From: an uncultured Paracoccaceae bacterium
GTDB taxonomy: Bacteria; Pseudomonadota; Alphaproteobacteria; Rhodobacterales; Rhodobacteraceae
Length of the DNA: 5,546 bases
Direction: 5' to 3'
Assembly: GCA_913054485.1 (NCBI GenBank)
Contig: CAJXHQ010000244.1
Span: 1 to 5,546 of the forward strand
Shown here one piece after another: positions 1-5,546 of this stretch; the first letter of the stretch is position 1; each line of letters opens with the position of its first letter. Position numbers and translations under genes: made by a program. A model generated the notes under the pieces. It worked only from the letters and a program-made list of their open reading frames with translations. It made no database searches and was not told the origin of the DNA.

Positions 1-787
1 GCAGGGTTTCGACCTCTTTGAAAACGCCGTCCCAGGCCGCGGCCCAGCCGTTGAGCCGCAGGGTGCCGCGGACGAATTCCTTGACGTTCCAGCTGTCCTC
101 AAAACCGTATTCGGCCATGAAGGGCAGGCTGTCACGGTTCGGGTAGACCTCGAAGCTTTCCGGCGCGCGCAGGGGGGCGGTGTAGGAGCTGATTGCATCC
201 CAAGGGCGGGCGACATCCAGCGCATTGAAGTCGCGGATGGATTTGGAGGGCGAGCGCAGCGCCTTCAGCACCCCAAGCGGCGACCAGCTGAATTTGTAGC
301 GGAAAGGGTTCGGGGTCTTGGGGATGCCGCCGCAATAGGAGATGAAGCTGATTTCGTTTGCCGTGTCATAGGCATCCGAGGCGCGGTAGTCCGCAACCAG
401 CGCATGGGCCATCAGGTGATCGATGCCAGGATCCAGGCCGACCTCGTTGACCAGTGTCACGCCGGCCGCCTTGGCCTTCTCGTCCAGCGCGCGCATTTCC
501 GGCGCGATGTAGGACGAGGAGACAAAATGCGCGCCTTTGGAGATCGCCAGCTCTGCCAGCTCCACGTGCCAGTCGCCGGGCAGCATAGAGACCACCACAT
601 CGGCGGAGCTGAGCAGCTCGGCCAGGTTTGCAATGCTGAAAGCGTGGATGTTGGAGGTGAGATCGCCCACCGCTTCGCGCGCCTTTTCCGGCGTGCGGTT
701 CCAGACTGCAACATCGTGGCCCGCTTCCAGCAGGCGGCGCAGGCCGGGGATGGCCGAAAGGCCGGTTCCGCACCAGTGAATGGTCAT
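1..787 (-). CDS. Saccharopine dehydrogenase, LYS9-type (L-glutamate-forming), C-terminus cut by window edge
   Basis: Cytosolic oxidoreductase interconverting saccharopine with glutamate plus 2-aminoadipate 6-semialdehyde. The first 262 residues are present; the family usually runs to about 370-450, so roughly the last third lies outside the window. An N-terminal Rossmann fold shows G7-T-G-L-S-A-I-P14, and its second strand ends W29-N-R-T32, where Arg31 sits as in yeast Lys9 and suggests NADP(H). Family hallmarks follow: ADVVVSMLP (62-70), SSSYIAPEM (90-98), NEVGLDPGIDH (114-124) and SYCGGIPKTPNPFRYKFSW (150-168), all close to fungal Lys9. The ATG at 787 is preceded by AAGGGAG (795-801 complement) with 7-base spacing. 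It is the last visible gene of a five-gene operon, 29 bases after the LYS1-type gene. Family assignment is secure. The catabolic direction is inferred from context. Confidence 0.93.
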   Translation of the reverse strand, partial: MTIHWCGTGLSAIPGLRRLLEAGHDVAVWNRTPEKAREAVGDLTSNIHAFSIANLAELLSSADVVVSMLPGDWHVELAELAISKGAHFVSSSYIAPEMRALDEKAKAAGVTLVNEVGLDPGIDHLMAHALVADYRASDAYDTANEISFISYCGGIPKTPNPFRYKFSWSPLGVLKALRSPSKSIRDFNALDVARPWDAISSYTAPLRAPESFEVYPNRDSLPFMAEYGFEDSWNVKEFVRGTLRLNGWAAAWDGVFKEVETL

Positions 788-816
788 GTGGTTTCTCCCT
801 TGATGGTGCCTTGGCC

Positions 817-1869
817 TTAGCCCGGCACATGTTCCTTGAATGTGGCTTCGGCGCGGCCCCAGACGCCTGCGGTGATATCCGCCAGAGTCAGCAGCGAGGG
901 CAACAGCTGGGCGGCATAGTCCTCGGAGCTTTCCAGCGGCAGCATCGAAGGCAGGTTGTCGATGGCCATCACGTCGAGCACCGGGTCGTCCGCGACACGA
1001 AGGGCGGGGGCGTCCCAGTCGGTGGCGCGGTCATAGACCGGCACCGGGTTGTAATCGCTGTCCGGGTCGCAGGCGACATCGCCGATGGCGGTGAGGGTGC
1101 GTTCTGCCGTCAGCGCTTCGCGCGGCACAAAGACCGGCGTGCCGGGGCGGGCAAAGATGCAGTTGAGGAAGAGATCGTGGGCGAGGATTTCGGGGAAGGG
1201 GCCGCCGCTGGCGGTCTCTGCCATATCCCATTTGGTGACCGCGACGCCCATCGCCTCGCACAAGTCGGCTGCGCCGGTACCGACGCGGCCAAGCGCGCCG
1301 ATCACGATGGCGCGCGGGCGGGGGGTGCCCGTGATGTCCAGCTCAGCCAGCAGTTCCGTGTTCAGCGCATCCTTGTTCTTGTAAACGCCCACGGGGCCGC
1401 AGATCTTGCCGTGCTGCTGGGCGGCCCAGGTTTTCAGCGTCACGGCGGCCCCTGCATAGCCCGCCCAATAGCCGAAGGCCGCGACACGGCGGCCTGCCTC
1501 TTCCACCAGGTATTCCAGATCGTAAAGCGTGCCGCCGCCGACCTTGAACCGCTCCAGCAGCACCTTGCCGGAGTGCTGGCCCTTGAAGGCGTGGCCAAAC
1601 ATGATGTGGCGGTGAGGAAGGGCGGTGCCGTCTTCGGGCAGTTCCTTCAGGCCGAAAATGATCGCATCCAGCGGTGCGTCCGGCCAGGAGTTCTCTGCTG
1701 CAATGGCGCAGCCCGCGTCAATGTAGCCCTGCAGCGGGATGGCGCGGACCGAGCTCTCCTCGACCGTCACCGTGATGCCCGCCTTGATCAGCGCCGCAGC
1801 GCCTTCGGGGGTGAGGCCTGCGCGTTCTTCGTTCGGGCGCTGCTCGGCCCGGACCCAGAGATGTGTCAT
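817..1869 (-). CDS. Saccharopine dehydrogenase, LYS1-type (NAD+, L-lysine-forming class)
   Basis: Interconverts lysine plus 2-oxoglutarate and saccharopine; here probably run towards saccharopine as the first step of lysine breakdown. The 350-residue length is close to yeast Lys1. The N-terminal RAEQRPNEERAGLTPEG (7-23) matches the family opening. GLKELPE (73-79) and FGHAFKG (91-97) carry Lys75 and His93, equivalent to the yeast catalytic Lys77/His96 pair. GTLYDLEYL (113-121) and GRRVAAFGYWAGYAGAA (126-142) are near-identical to fungal sequences. The nucleotide site is GALGRVG (191-197), with Asp214 in KWDMAET as expected for NAD(H). An in-frame TTG at 1884 would add five residues. I chose ATG 1869 because AAGGA lies 7 bases upstream; that site overlaps the preceding GST stop codon. 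Stop is TAA. The opposite strand is also open over most of this gene, which I regard as a codon-bias artefact. Confidence 0.95.
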   Translation of the reverse strand: MTHLWVRAEQRPNEERAGLTPEGAAALIKAGITVTVEESSVRAIPLQGYIDAGCAIAAENSWPDAPLDAIIFGLKELPEDGTALPHRHIMFGHAFKGQHSGKVLLERFKVGGGTLYDLEYLVEEAGRRVAAFGYWAGYAGAAVTLKTWAAQQHGKICGPVGVYKNKDALNTELLAELDITGTPRPRAIVIGALGRVGTGAADLCEAMGVAVTKWDMAETASGGPFPEILAHDLFLNCIFARPGTPVFVPREALTAERTLTAIGDVACDPDSDYNPVPVYDRATDWDAPALRVADDPVLDVMAIDNLPSMLPLESSEDYAAQLLPSLLTLADITAGVWGRAEATFKEHVPG

Positions 1870-1880
1870 GTCTAGTTCCT

Positions 1881-2495
1881 TCAAAGCATGCCCTTGGCAC
1901 GGACGGCGCGAACCGAGTCGCGGGCTTCCATTGCGGCCATGAATGTTTGCAGTTTCGGGTAGTCGGCGAGTGCAACGCCGTCGCCCTCCAGCCAGGTGCA
2001 GATCGTATAGAGGTGGCAGTCGGCGATGCTGAAAGCCTCGCCCAGCACAAAGGGACCGCGCAGGCCCTGGCGGCAGATGAAATCACAGGAGGCGGTCATC
2101 GTCTGCGGCACCTTGGCCTTCATGTCCTTGTAGGAGGCGGGTTTCGTCGCCCAGCGGGCACCGCGCAGTTTGTGGGCGTGGTTCACATGCATGGTGGAGG
2201 CGAGGTAGCTGATCACCTCGCGCATGCGGGCGCGGTCGATGATGCCGTCGGGCATCAGGCGTTTTTCCGGCGCCAGCTCGGCGATGTATTCCAAAAGCGC
2301 AGGTGTTTCGGTGAGGATGCCGCCGTCCACCGCCAGCGCAGGCACCCGGCCCTTGGGGTTGATCTGCGCATAGGCAGCACCTGCCTGTTCCTTAGCGGCG
2401 AAGTCGATGCGGACCGCCTCATAGTCCAAGCCGGCTTCTTCAAGCGCGATTGCGGTCGCCACGGCAATTGTGCCCGGCGCGTAGTAGAGCTGCAT
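1881..2495 (-). CDS. Glutathione S-transferase-like protein, paralogue A (204 aa)
   Basis: Cytosolic GST fold: an N-terminal thioredoxin-like domain (about 1-75) and an all-helical C-terminal domain (about 85-204). The glutathione-site features visible are the cis-proline in NPKGRVPAL (46-54, Val51-Pro52) and LTE (61-63). The C-terminal domain has the N-capping motif FSIAD (155-159) and a subfamily block HVNHAHKLRGARWA (103-116). It most resembles beta-class GSTs (LYYAPG, 3-8), but Ile10 stands where beta-class enzymes have the active Cys, with only Thr9 as a nearby hydroxyl. The start is supported by a very strong GGAGGAGGAG 6 bases upstream. Its substrate is unknown. It lies between a close paralogue and the saccharopine enzymes, so a role with lysine-derived semialdehyde or stress metabolites is possible but unproven. 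It could instead be a non-catalytic binding protein. Confidence 0.88.
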   Translation of the reverse strand: MQLYYAPGTIAVATAIALEEAGLDYEAVRIDFAAKEQAGAAYAQINPKGRVPALAVDGGILTETPALLEYIAELAPEKRLMPDGIIDRARMREVISYLASTMHVNHAHKLRGARWATKPASYKDMKAKVPQTMTASCDFICRQGLRGPFVLGEAFSIADCHLYTICTWLEGDGVALADYPKLQTFMAAMEARDSVRAVRAKGML

Positions 2496-2532
2496 GCGGT
2501 TCTCCTCCTCCGGTGCGGGCGGAACGGCCCGG

Positions 2533-3156
2533 CTACAGCAACAATCCGGCAGCGCGTACCGCTGCCACGGACGCGCGGGTTTCCATGCGCGCCATGAAGG
2601 CGGCCAGCGCCGGAAACTCCCCGACCCGCGGGCTGTCGCGCTCCAGCCATGTGCAGATCACAAAGAGGTGGATGTCGGCAAGGCTGAAATTACTGCCGAG
2701 CACGTCAGGGCCGTGAAGACAGTGTGCCTGCAGGTGCGCGGCGCTGGCGGCCATGGTTTGCGGCACCATGGCTGTCATGTCCTCAAGGCTGCCGGGGTGA
2801 TCCGCCCAGCGGCGGCCGCGTTTCTTGTGGTCGTGGTTCACATGCACGGTCGAGGCGAGGTCGCTCATCGCCTCGCGCATTCGGGCCATGGCCAGGGGGC
2901 TTTCGGGCCGCAGGAGGGCCGCAGGGTTGGTGTCCGCAACAAATTCAAGGATCGCGGTGGCTTCGGTCAGCACGCCGTTGTCCGTTGCAAGGGCCGGCAC
3001 GCGGCCCTTAGGGTTGATGCGGGCGTAAGCCGCGCCGGCCTGCTGGCCTCTGGCGAAATTGACCAGCACGGTGTCATAGGGCCGTTCTGCCTCTTCCGGC
3101 GCAATGGCCACCGCGCTGACCGCCGTGCCGGGAGTGCAGAACAGCCGCAGCGTCAC
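2533..3156 (-). CDS. Glutathione S-transferase-like protein, paralogue B (207 aa)
   Basis: Second GST-fold protein, about 55% identical to its downstream neighbour by ungapped hand alignment, so a tandem duplication is likely. It shares NPKGRVPAL (48-56, cis-Pro54), LTE, the HVNHDHKKRGRRWA block (105-118), VPQTM and FSLAD. The N-terminus reads LFCTPGTAVSA (5-15): the beta-class Cys position is Ala12, and Cys7 lies on the first strand, not at the helix start. Translation begins at a GTG (3156-3154) whose last bases form the TGA of the phosphatase gene (GTGA, 4-base overlap). There is no clear Shine-Dalgarno upstream (CCCAGACCCACCT), so translation probably depends on coupling. No later ATG or GTG would leave a complete GST domain. 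Stop is TAG. Function is unknown beyond the fold; it may form a heterodimer with paralogue A. Confidence 0.87.
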   Translation of the reverse strand: MTLRLFCTPGTAVSAVAIAPEEAERPYDTVLVNFARGQQAGAAYARINPKGRVPALATDNGVLTEATAILEFVADTNPAALLRPESPLAMARMREAMSDLASTVHVNHDHKKRGRRWADHPGSLEDMTAMVPQTMAASAAHLQAHCLHGPDVLGSNFSLADIHLFVICTWLERDSPRVGEFPALAAFMARMETRASVAAVRAAGLLL

Positions 3157-3806
3157 AGGTGGGTCTGGGCGCTTTGGCGGTCCGGGGTTTCCAAGTGCGG
3201 AATGGCGTTGAACAGGGTCGGCGTCAGGTGGCCGCCGATCGGGAAAAACCGGGTGACTGACGAGTTCATCACCGCCAGTGTCAGACGCGCGGTGTGGTCG
3301 GTGTCCAGGGCCAGCGCCTTGCGCATGGCCATGGCGATCACCCCGCCCGAGGTGAAGACAATGGCCGGTCCTTCGCCTGCCGCGATCTCAGTCAGGGCGG
3401 ACCAGACGCGGCTTTCAAAATCGCGCCAGCTTTCGGGCGGGCTGTCGATCTGGTCCGCTTCCCAGGCGGCAAAAACCTTGGGCAGGTGCTCTACAAAGCC
3501 TTCTCGCTCCTGCGGGATGGGCAGGCCGTGCTGCGTCTCCATCTGTTCGGCCATGGGGAAATAGAGCATCTCGTTCAGGCGCGCATCCCGGTTCACATCC
3601 GCCGTGTAGCCTGCGCCTGCCGCGGTTTCGATATGGCGGGTCAGGGTGCCGGAATAAACGCGCGTGTGGAAGGACTGCGTTTCGCGCAGATGCGCCCCCA
3701 GCCATTGCGACTGCTGGTGGCCCAGCGGGCTCAGCTTGTCATAGCTTGCCTCGTCGCGGGCTTCGGTATTGGCCTGTCCGTGGCGGACCAGCGTGATATG
3801 GCTCAT
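3153..3806 (-). CDS. Histidine phosphatase family (phosphoglycerate-mutase-like) protein, noncanonical active site
   Basis: Histidine phosphatase superfamily branch 1, 217 residues, cytosolic. The phosphate pocket is recognisable: LVRHGQAN (6-13) with phospho-acceptor His9 and Arg8, Arg57 in [11 protein letters not shown] (52-62), and the probable proton donor Glu79 in RLNEM (76-80). The usual second catalytic His, normally in a VxHGG-like motif, is replaced by Ser153 in FTSGGVI (151-157). I chose ATG 3806 because AAGGA lies 8 bases upstream; an in-frame GTG at 3833 would add nine residues with no visible support. It is the first gene of the five-gene operon, and its stop overlaps the GTG of GST paralogue B. 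The substrate cannot be inferred: family members act on sugar phosphates, nucleotides, cofactor precursors or phosphoproteins. Activity may be reduced or altered. Confidence 0.88.
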   Translation of the reverse strand: MSHITLVRHGQANTEARDEASYDKLSPLGHQQSQWLGAHLRETQSFHTRVYSGTLTRHIETAAGAGYTADVNRDARLNEMLYFPMAEQMETQHGLPIPQEREGFVEHLPKVFAAWEADQIDSPPESWRDFESRVWSALTEIAAGEGPAIVFTSGGVIAMAMRKALALDTDHTARLTLAVMNSSVTRFFPIGGHLTPTLFNAIPHLETPDRQSAQTHL

Positions 3807-3928
3807 GGGACGTATCCTTGATGTTGCCCGCACGTCTTAGGAGAGCACCGGCGGACTGGGAAGAGTCATTGCATGGGCGGTGCAGCCGTGGAAGAAGATT
3901 TCGCAAAGCCGTTACAATAGGTGCTGCC
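3807..3928. promoter_or_regulatory. Divergent intergenic region between phosphatase-led operon and M20 hydrolase
   Basis: This 122-base gap must hold the promoters for both transcripts, since the genes on either side point away from each other. For the minus-strand operon I find no convincing -35/-10 pair. On the plus strand TACAAT (3913-3918) is a good -10 match. A 6-base inverted repeat GCACCG/CGGTGC (3845-3850 and 3878-3883, 27 bases apart) could be an operator, but it is short enough to arise by chance in GC-rich DNA. The assignment as a regulatory region rests on gene layout, not on a recognised binding site. Confidence 0.5.
3913..3918 (+). promoter_or_regulatory. Candidate -10 element for the M20 hydrolase gene
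   Basis: TACAAT differs from TATAAT at one base. The expected transcript start, about 7 bases further on, is near 3925, only about 4 bases before ATG 3929, so the mRNA would be almost leaderless. The matching -35 is poor (TGGAAG at 3889-3894 with 18-base spacing, 3 of 6), so the call is weak. Confidence 0.25.
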
Positions 3929-5122
3929 ATGACCCCGAATGCCGAGCGTTTCCTTGCCGATCTTCACAGCCTGCGCAGCTTTGGCGCGGCGGGAACTGGC
4001 AAAGGGGTGAAGCGGCGGGCGTTCAGCGAGGCCGATATTGCCGCGCGCAAGTGGCTGGCGTCGCGTATGGAAGAGGCGGGGCTGGAGGTGCATTTTGATC
4101 CCTTGGGCAACCTGTTCGGGCTGGGCGGTGAACGGTCGCTGCTGATCGGTTCTCACAGCGACAGCCAGCCCGAGGGCGGCTGGCTGGATGGGGCGTTGGG
4201 CGTGGTCGCCGGGCTGGAGATTGCCCGCGCCGCCAAGGAGGCGGGCGCACCGCCGGTATCGGTAGTCAGTTTTCAGGACGAAGAGGGCCGTTTCGGGGTG
4301 CTGACCGGATCCGAGGTCTGGGCAGGCAAGCTGGATCTGGCGGAAGCTGACACCTTCACCGATGAGGCGGGGCTGACGCTGGCGGAAGCGCGCCGGCGGA
4401 TGGCGGATGTGGCGGGAGACTTCCTGCCGCAGGGCCGTTTCAGCGGTTTTCTGGAGATGCATATCGAACAGGGGCCGGCGTTGGACCAGGGGGCGGGGCG
4501 GATCGGTGTGGTGACGGATATCGTTGGTATCCGCGACATGCGGATCAGCTTTACCGGCCAGCAGAATCACGCGGGCACCACGCCGATGGCGCTGCGGGCG
4601 GATGCCTTTCAGGAGCTGTCGGCTTTCAACACGGTCTTGAATGACCGCTTTGCCAATGTGGTGACCCCACAGACGGTCTGGACCATCGGCCATGTCGCCT
4701 TGCACCCCAATGCGGCTTCTGTGGTGCCGGGGCAGGTGACGTTCTCGATGCAGTGGCGAGATGGCGATGCGGAGCGGCTGGGGCGGATGGCGGCGATCAT
4801 CCGCGAGACGGCGGAGGAGGTTGCGGCGGCGCGCGGTATGAGTGTCAGCCTCGGCCCGGTGATGGGGATCGAGCCGCAGGCAATGCACCCGCAGATGCAG
4901 GCGGCGCTGGCAGATTCAGCCGGGGCGCTGGCACCGGGGGAGTGGCAGAAGATGCCCTCCGGCGCGCTGCATGACGCGGCCAACCTGGCGCCTCTGATGC
5001 CGACGGGAATGCTTTTCGTGCCTTCGATCGGTGGCATCAGCCATGACTTCGCCGAGGATACGGCAGAGGCCGATCTTGTGCTGGGGCTTCAGGTCCTGGC
5101 GCGGGCGGCGGCCAGTCTTTAG
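3929..5122 (+). CDS. M20-family Zn-dependent amidohydrolase (N-carbamoyl-amino acid hydrolase / allantoate amidohydrolase type)
   Basis: Binuclear metal hydrolase of 397 residues, typical of the N-carbamoyl-L-amino-acid hydrolase, beta-ureidopropionase and allantoate amidohydrolase group. Expected metal-site residues are visible: His76 and Asp78 in [11 protein letters not shown] (74-84), bridging Asp87 in WLDGALGV, the general-base/ligand pair Glu118-Glu119 in QDEEGRFG (116-123), His178 in LEMHIEQGP (175-183), and His372 in [16 protein letters not shown] (363-378). The dimerisation/substrate motif NHAGTTPM (213-220) and SGALHDA (344-350) are also present. Reading is open upstream to a TTG at 3818, but those extra residues are Arg-rich and outside the family. 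ATG 3929 opens at the normal N-terminus and has a modest AGGTG (3919-3923) 5 bases upstream. The substrate cannot be settled. It would release ammonia and/or CO2 from carbamoyl or ureido compounds, suggesting nitrogen salvage. No hydantoinase or permease is visible beside it. Confidence 0.9.
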   Translation: MTPNAERFLADLHSLRSFGAAGTGKGVKRRAFSEADIAARKWLASRMEEAGLEVHFDPLGNLFGLGGERSLLIGSHSDSQPEGGWLDGALGVVAGLEIARAAKEAGAPPVSVVSFQDEEGRFGVLTGSEVWAGKLDLAEADTFTDEAGLTLAEARRRMADVAGDFLPQGRFSGFLEMHIEQGPALDQGAGRIGVVTDIVGIRDMRISFTGQQNHAGTTPMALRADAFQELSAFNTVLNDRFANVVTPQTVWTIGHVALHPNAASVVPGQVTFSMQWRDGDAERLGRMAAIIRETAEEVAAARGMSVSLGPVMGIEPQAMHPQMQAALADSAGALAPGEWQKMPSGALHDAANLAPLMPTGMLFVPSIGGISHDFAEDTAEADLVLGLQVLARAAASL

Positions 5123-5198
5123 CGGGTTCCGTTCTGCGGTGAGCGTTTGCCGCTGTCGCGACGGGCGGATCACTTTCCGGCGTTCTGATGCAGGCGGC
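5123..5198. other. Convergent intergenic spacer without a clear terminator
   Basis: The M20 hydrolase and the WGR gene end facing each other across 76 bases. A bidirectional terminator would be expected, but I see only short stems such as GCGG/CCGC with a loop of about 10 bases, and no T-run on either strand. Confidence 0.4.
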
Positions 5199-5426
5199 TC
5201 AGTCCCGTTCGTAGCCGCGTTTCAGGGCGCGGTTGCGGTGGGTGTCTGCGGCTTCCGACGCCTCGCGCAGGTTGCCATAGAGATTGATCACGCTGCGCCC
5301 CTCGCCGCCGGCCACGCCCCACTCGCGCAGGACCGAGACCTCGGAAAACAGGTTCATCGCGATCTCGACACGGTAGAACCGGGGTCTCCGGGCCGGGCGG
5401 TGGTTATAAAGCAGACAGGTGGCCAT
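5199..5426 (-). CDS. Small WGR-domain protein (75 aa)
   Basis: A stand-alone WGR domain fills most of the protein. It opens with a hydrophobic strand (MATCLLYNH), then RFYRVEI (16-22), a core LREWGVAGGEGR (33-44), and a C-terminal helix with EASEAADTHRNRALKRGY (55-72), the usual EA...K..GY ending of the family. WGR domains occur in PARPs and in many small bacterial proteins and are thought to bind nucleic acid; the role of the solitary alphaproteobacterial versions is not established. The name-giving Arg is Val38 here. No Shine-Dalgarno precedes the ATG at 5426, but a good promoter places the predicted transcript start at or next to the A of ATG, suggesting a leaderless message. The protein is basic, which fits nucleic-acid binding. 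It converges with the M20 hydrolase. Confidence 0.8.
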   Translation of the reverse strand: MATCLLYNHRPARRPRFYRVEIAMNLFSEVSVLREWGVAGGEGRSVINLYGNLREASEAADTHRNRALKRGYERD

Positions 5427-5432
5427 GCTGTG

Positions 5433-5461
5433 ATTCTAGCTATTTCAACATTTGCGGGCAA
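5433..5461 (-). promoter_or_regulatory. Sigma-70-type promoter for the WGR gene, predicted leaderless
   Basis: On the minus strand, TTGCCC (5461-5456; 4 of 6 to TTGACA, including TTG) and TAGAAT (5438-5433; 5 of 6 to TATAAT) are separated by exactly 17 bases. The expected transcript start, about 7 bases past the -10, falls at about 5426, the first base of the WGR start codon. The lack of a ribosome binding site agrees with a leaderless mRNA. No experimental support is available. Confidence 0.5.
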
Positions 5462-5470
5462 GGCCGCCTT

Positions 5471-5546
5471 TCAGATCACGCCAAGAACCCTGAGGCCCAG
5501 GCCGAGGGTTGAAAAGGCCGCCACCGCAAAGGCCAGCGGGCGCAGC
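5471..5546 (-). CDS. C-terminal fragment of a probable membrane protein (partial)
   Basis: Reading from the right edge on the minus strand, one frame gives 24 full codons before a TGA at 5473-5471. The residues are strongly hydrophobic (LRPLAFAVAAFSTLGLGL, then RVLGVI), as expected for a final transmembrane helix with a short tail. The placement, 44 bases upstream of the WGR gene on the same strand, fits a normal gene end. A LysE/RhtB-like exporter tail is one possibility, but the fragment is too short to name the family. It could be a chance open frame. Confidence 0.4.
   Translation of the reverse strand, partial: LRPLAFAVAAFSTLGLGLRVLGVI

Noticed and set aside
811..1875. A 354-codon open frame on the plus strand opposite the LYS1-type gene
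   Set aside because: It mirrors the codons of a conserved enzyme in GC-rich DNA. Its translation has no recognisable domain, and the minus-strand protein matches a known family throughout.
1870..1884. TTG start giving the LYS1-type enzyme five extra residues and a 4-base overlap with the GST stop
   Set aside because: ATG 1869 has a well-placed AAGGA and yields the conserved family start. The overlap is possible but less likely.
2516..2531. Small hairpin CGGGC/GCCCG with a 6-base loop between the two GST genes
   Set aside because: It has only 5 base pairs and no following T-run. It is not a credible terminator and is within chance for this base composition.
1863..3564. Long plus-strand open frames opposite the GST genes and the phosphatase
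   Set aside because: They are low-complexity, His/Gly/Arg-rich translations typical of antisense frames. The two opposite the paralogous GST genes resemble each other only because those genes are similar.
3807..3833. GTG start at 3833 for the phosphatase
   Set aside because: No ribosome binding site is visible there. The ATG at 3806 has AAGGA at 8 bases and begins right at the conserved LVRHG strand.
3845..3883. Inverted repeat GCACCG/CGGTGC as an operator
   Set aside because: There are only 6 matching bases over a 27-base gap, with no extension into a longer palindrome. I kept it only as a note within the intergenic region.
3818..3928. Upstream TTG start adding 37 residues to the M20 hydrolase
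   Set aside because: The extension is Arg-rich, not part of the family and overlaps the divergent promoter region. The ATG at 3929 gives the standard N-terminus.
3866..4888. A 340-codon minus-strand open frame opposite the M20 hydrolase
   Set aside because: It is His/Arg/Pro-rich with no domain, and the plus-strand frame holds all the M20 motifs.

Overview
The window is GC-rich, densely coded bacterial chromosome. Codon use and the protein types point to the Rhodobacteraceae (Roseobacter group, in the range of Ruegeria, Phaeobacter or Leisingera). That placement is inference from protein style, not from a marker gene. I see no RNA genes, insertion sequences, CRISPR arrays or long repeats, and no gene-free stretch over 300 bases; the longest non-coding gap is 122 bases.

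Layout. Five genes lie head to tail on the minus strand from 3806 down to 1: a histidine-phosphatase-family protein, two tandem glutathione S-transferase-like paralogues, a LYS1-type saccharopine dehydrogenase (lysine-forming class) and a LYS9-type saccharopine dehydrogenase (glutamate-forming class) that runs off the left edge. Junctions are a 4-base overlap, then gaps of 37, 11 and 29 bases, so one transcript is likely. Divergent from this operon, on the plus strand, is an M20-family zinc amidohydrolase (3929-5122). Convergent with that is a 75-residue WGR-domain protein (5199-5426, minus). The last 76 bases appear to hold the hydrophobic C-terminus of another minus-strand gene.

How it fits together. 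The two saccharopine enzymes complete the route lysine + 2-oxoglutarate -> saccharopine -> glutamate + 2-aminoadipate 6-semialdehyde (allysine). Bacteria of this group make lysine by the diaminopimelate route, so the pair is most simply read as lysine catabolism. The cofactor-site residues I can see suggest NAD(H) for the first enzyme and NADP(H) for the second, so the pair could also move reducing equivalents from NADH to NADPH. The GST pair and the phosphatase are linked to the pathway only by the operon. All three depart from their families' canonical active sites: neither GST has Cys or Ser at the beta-class position, and the phosphatase lacks the second catalytic His. This accessory module is the least explained part of the window.
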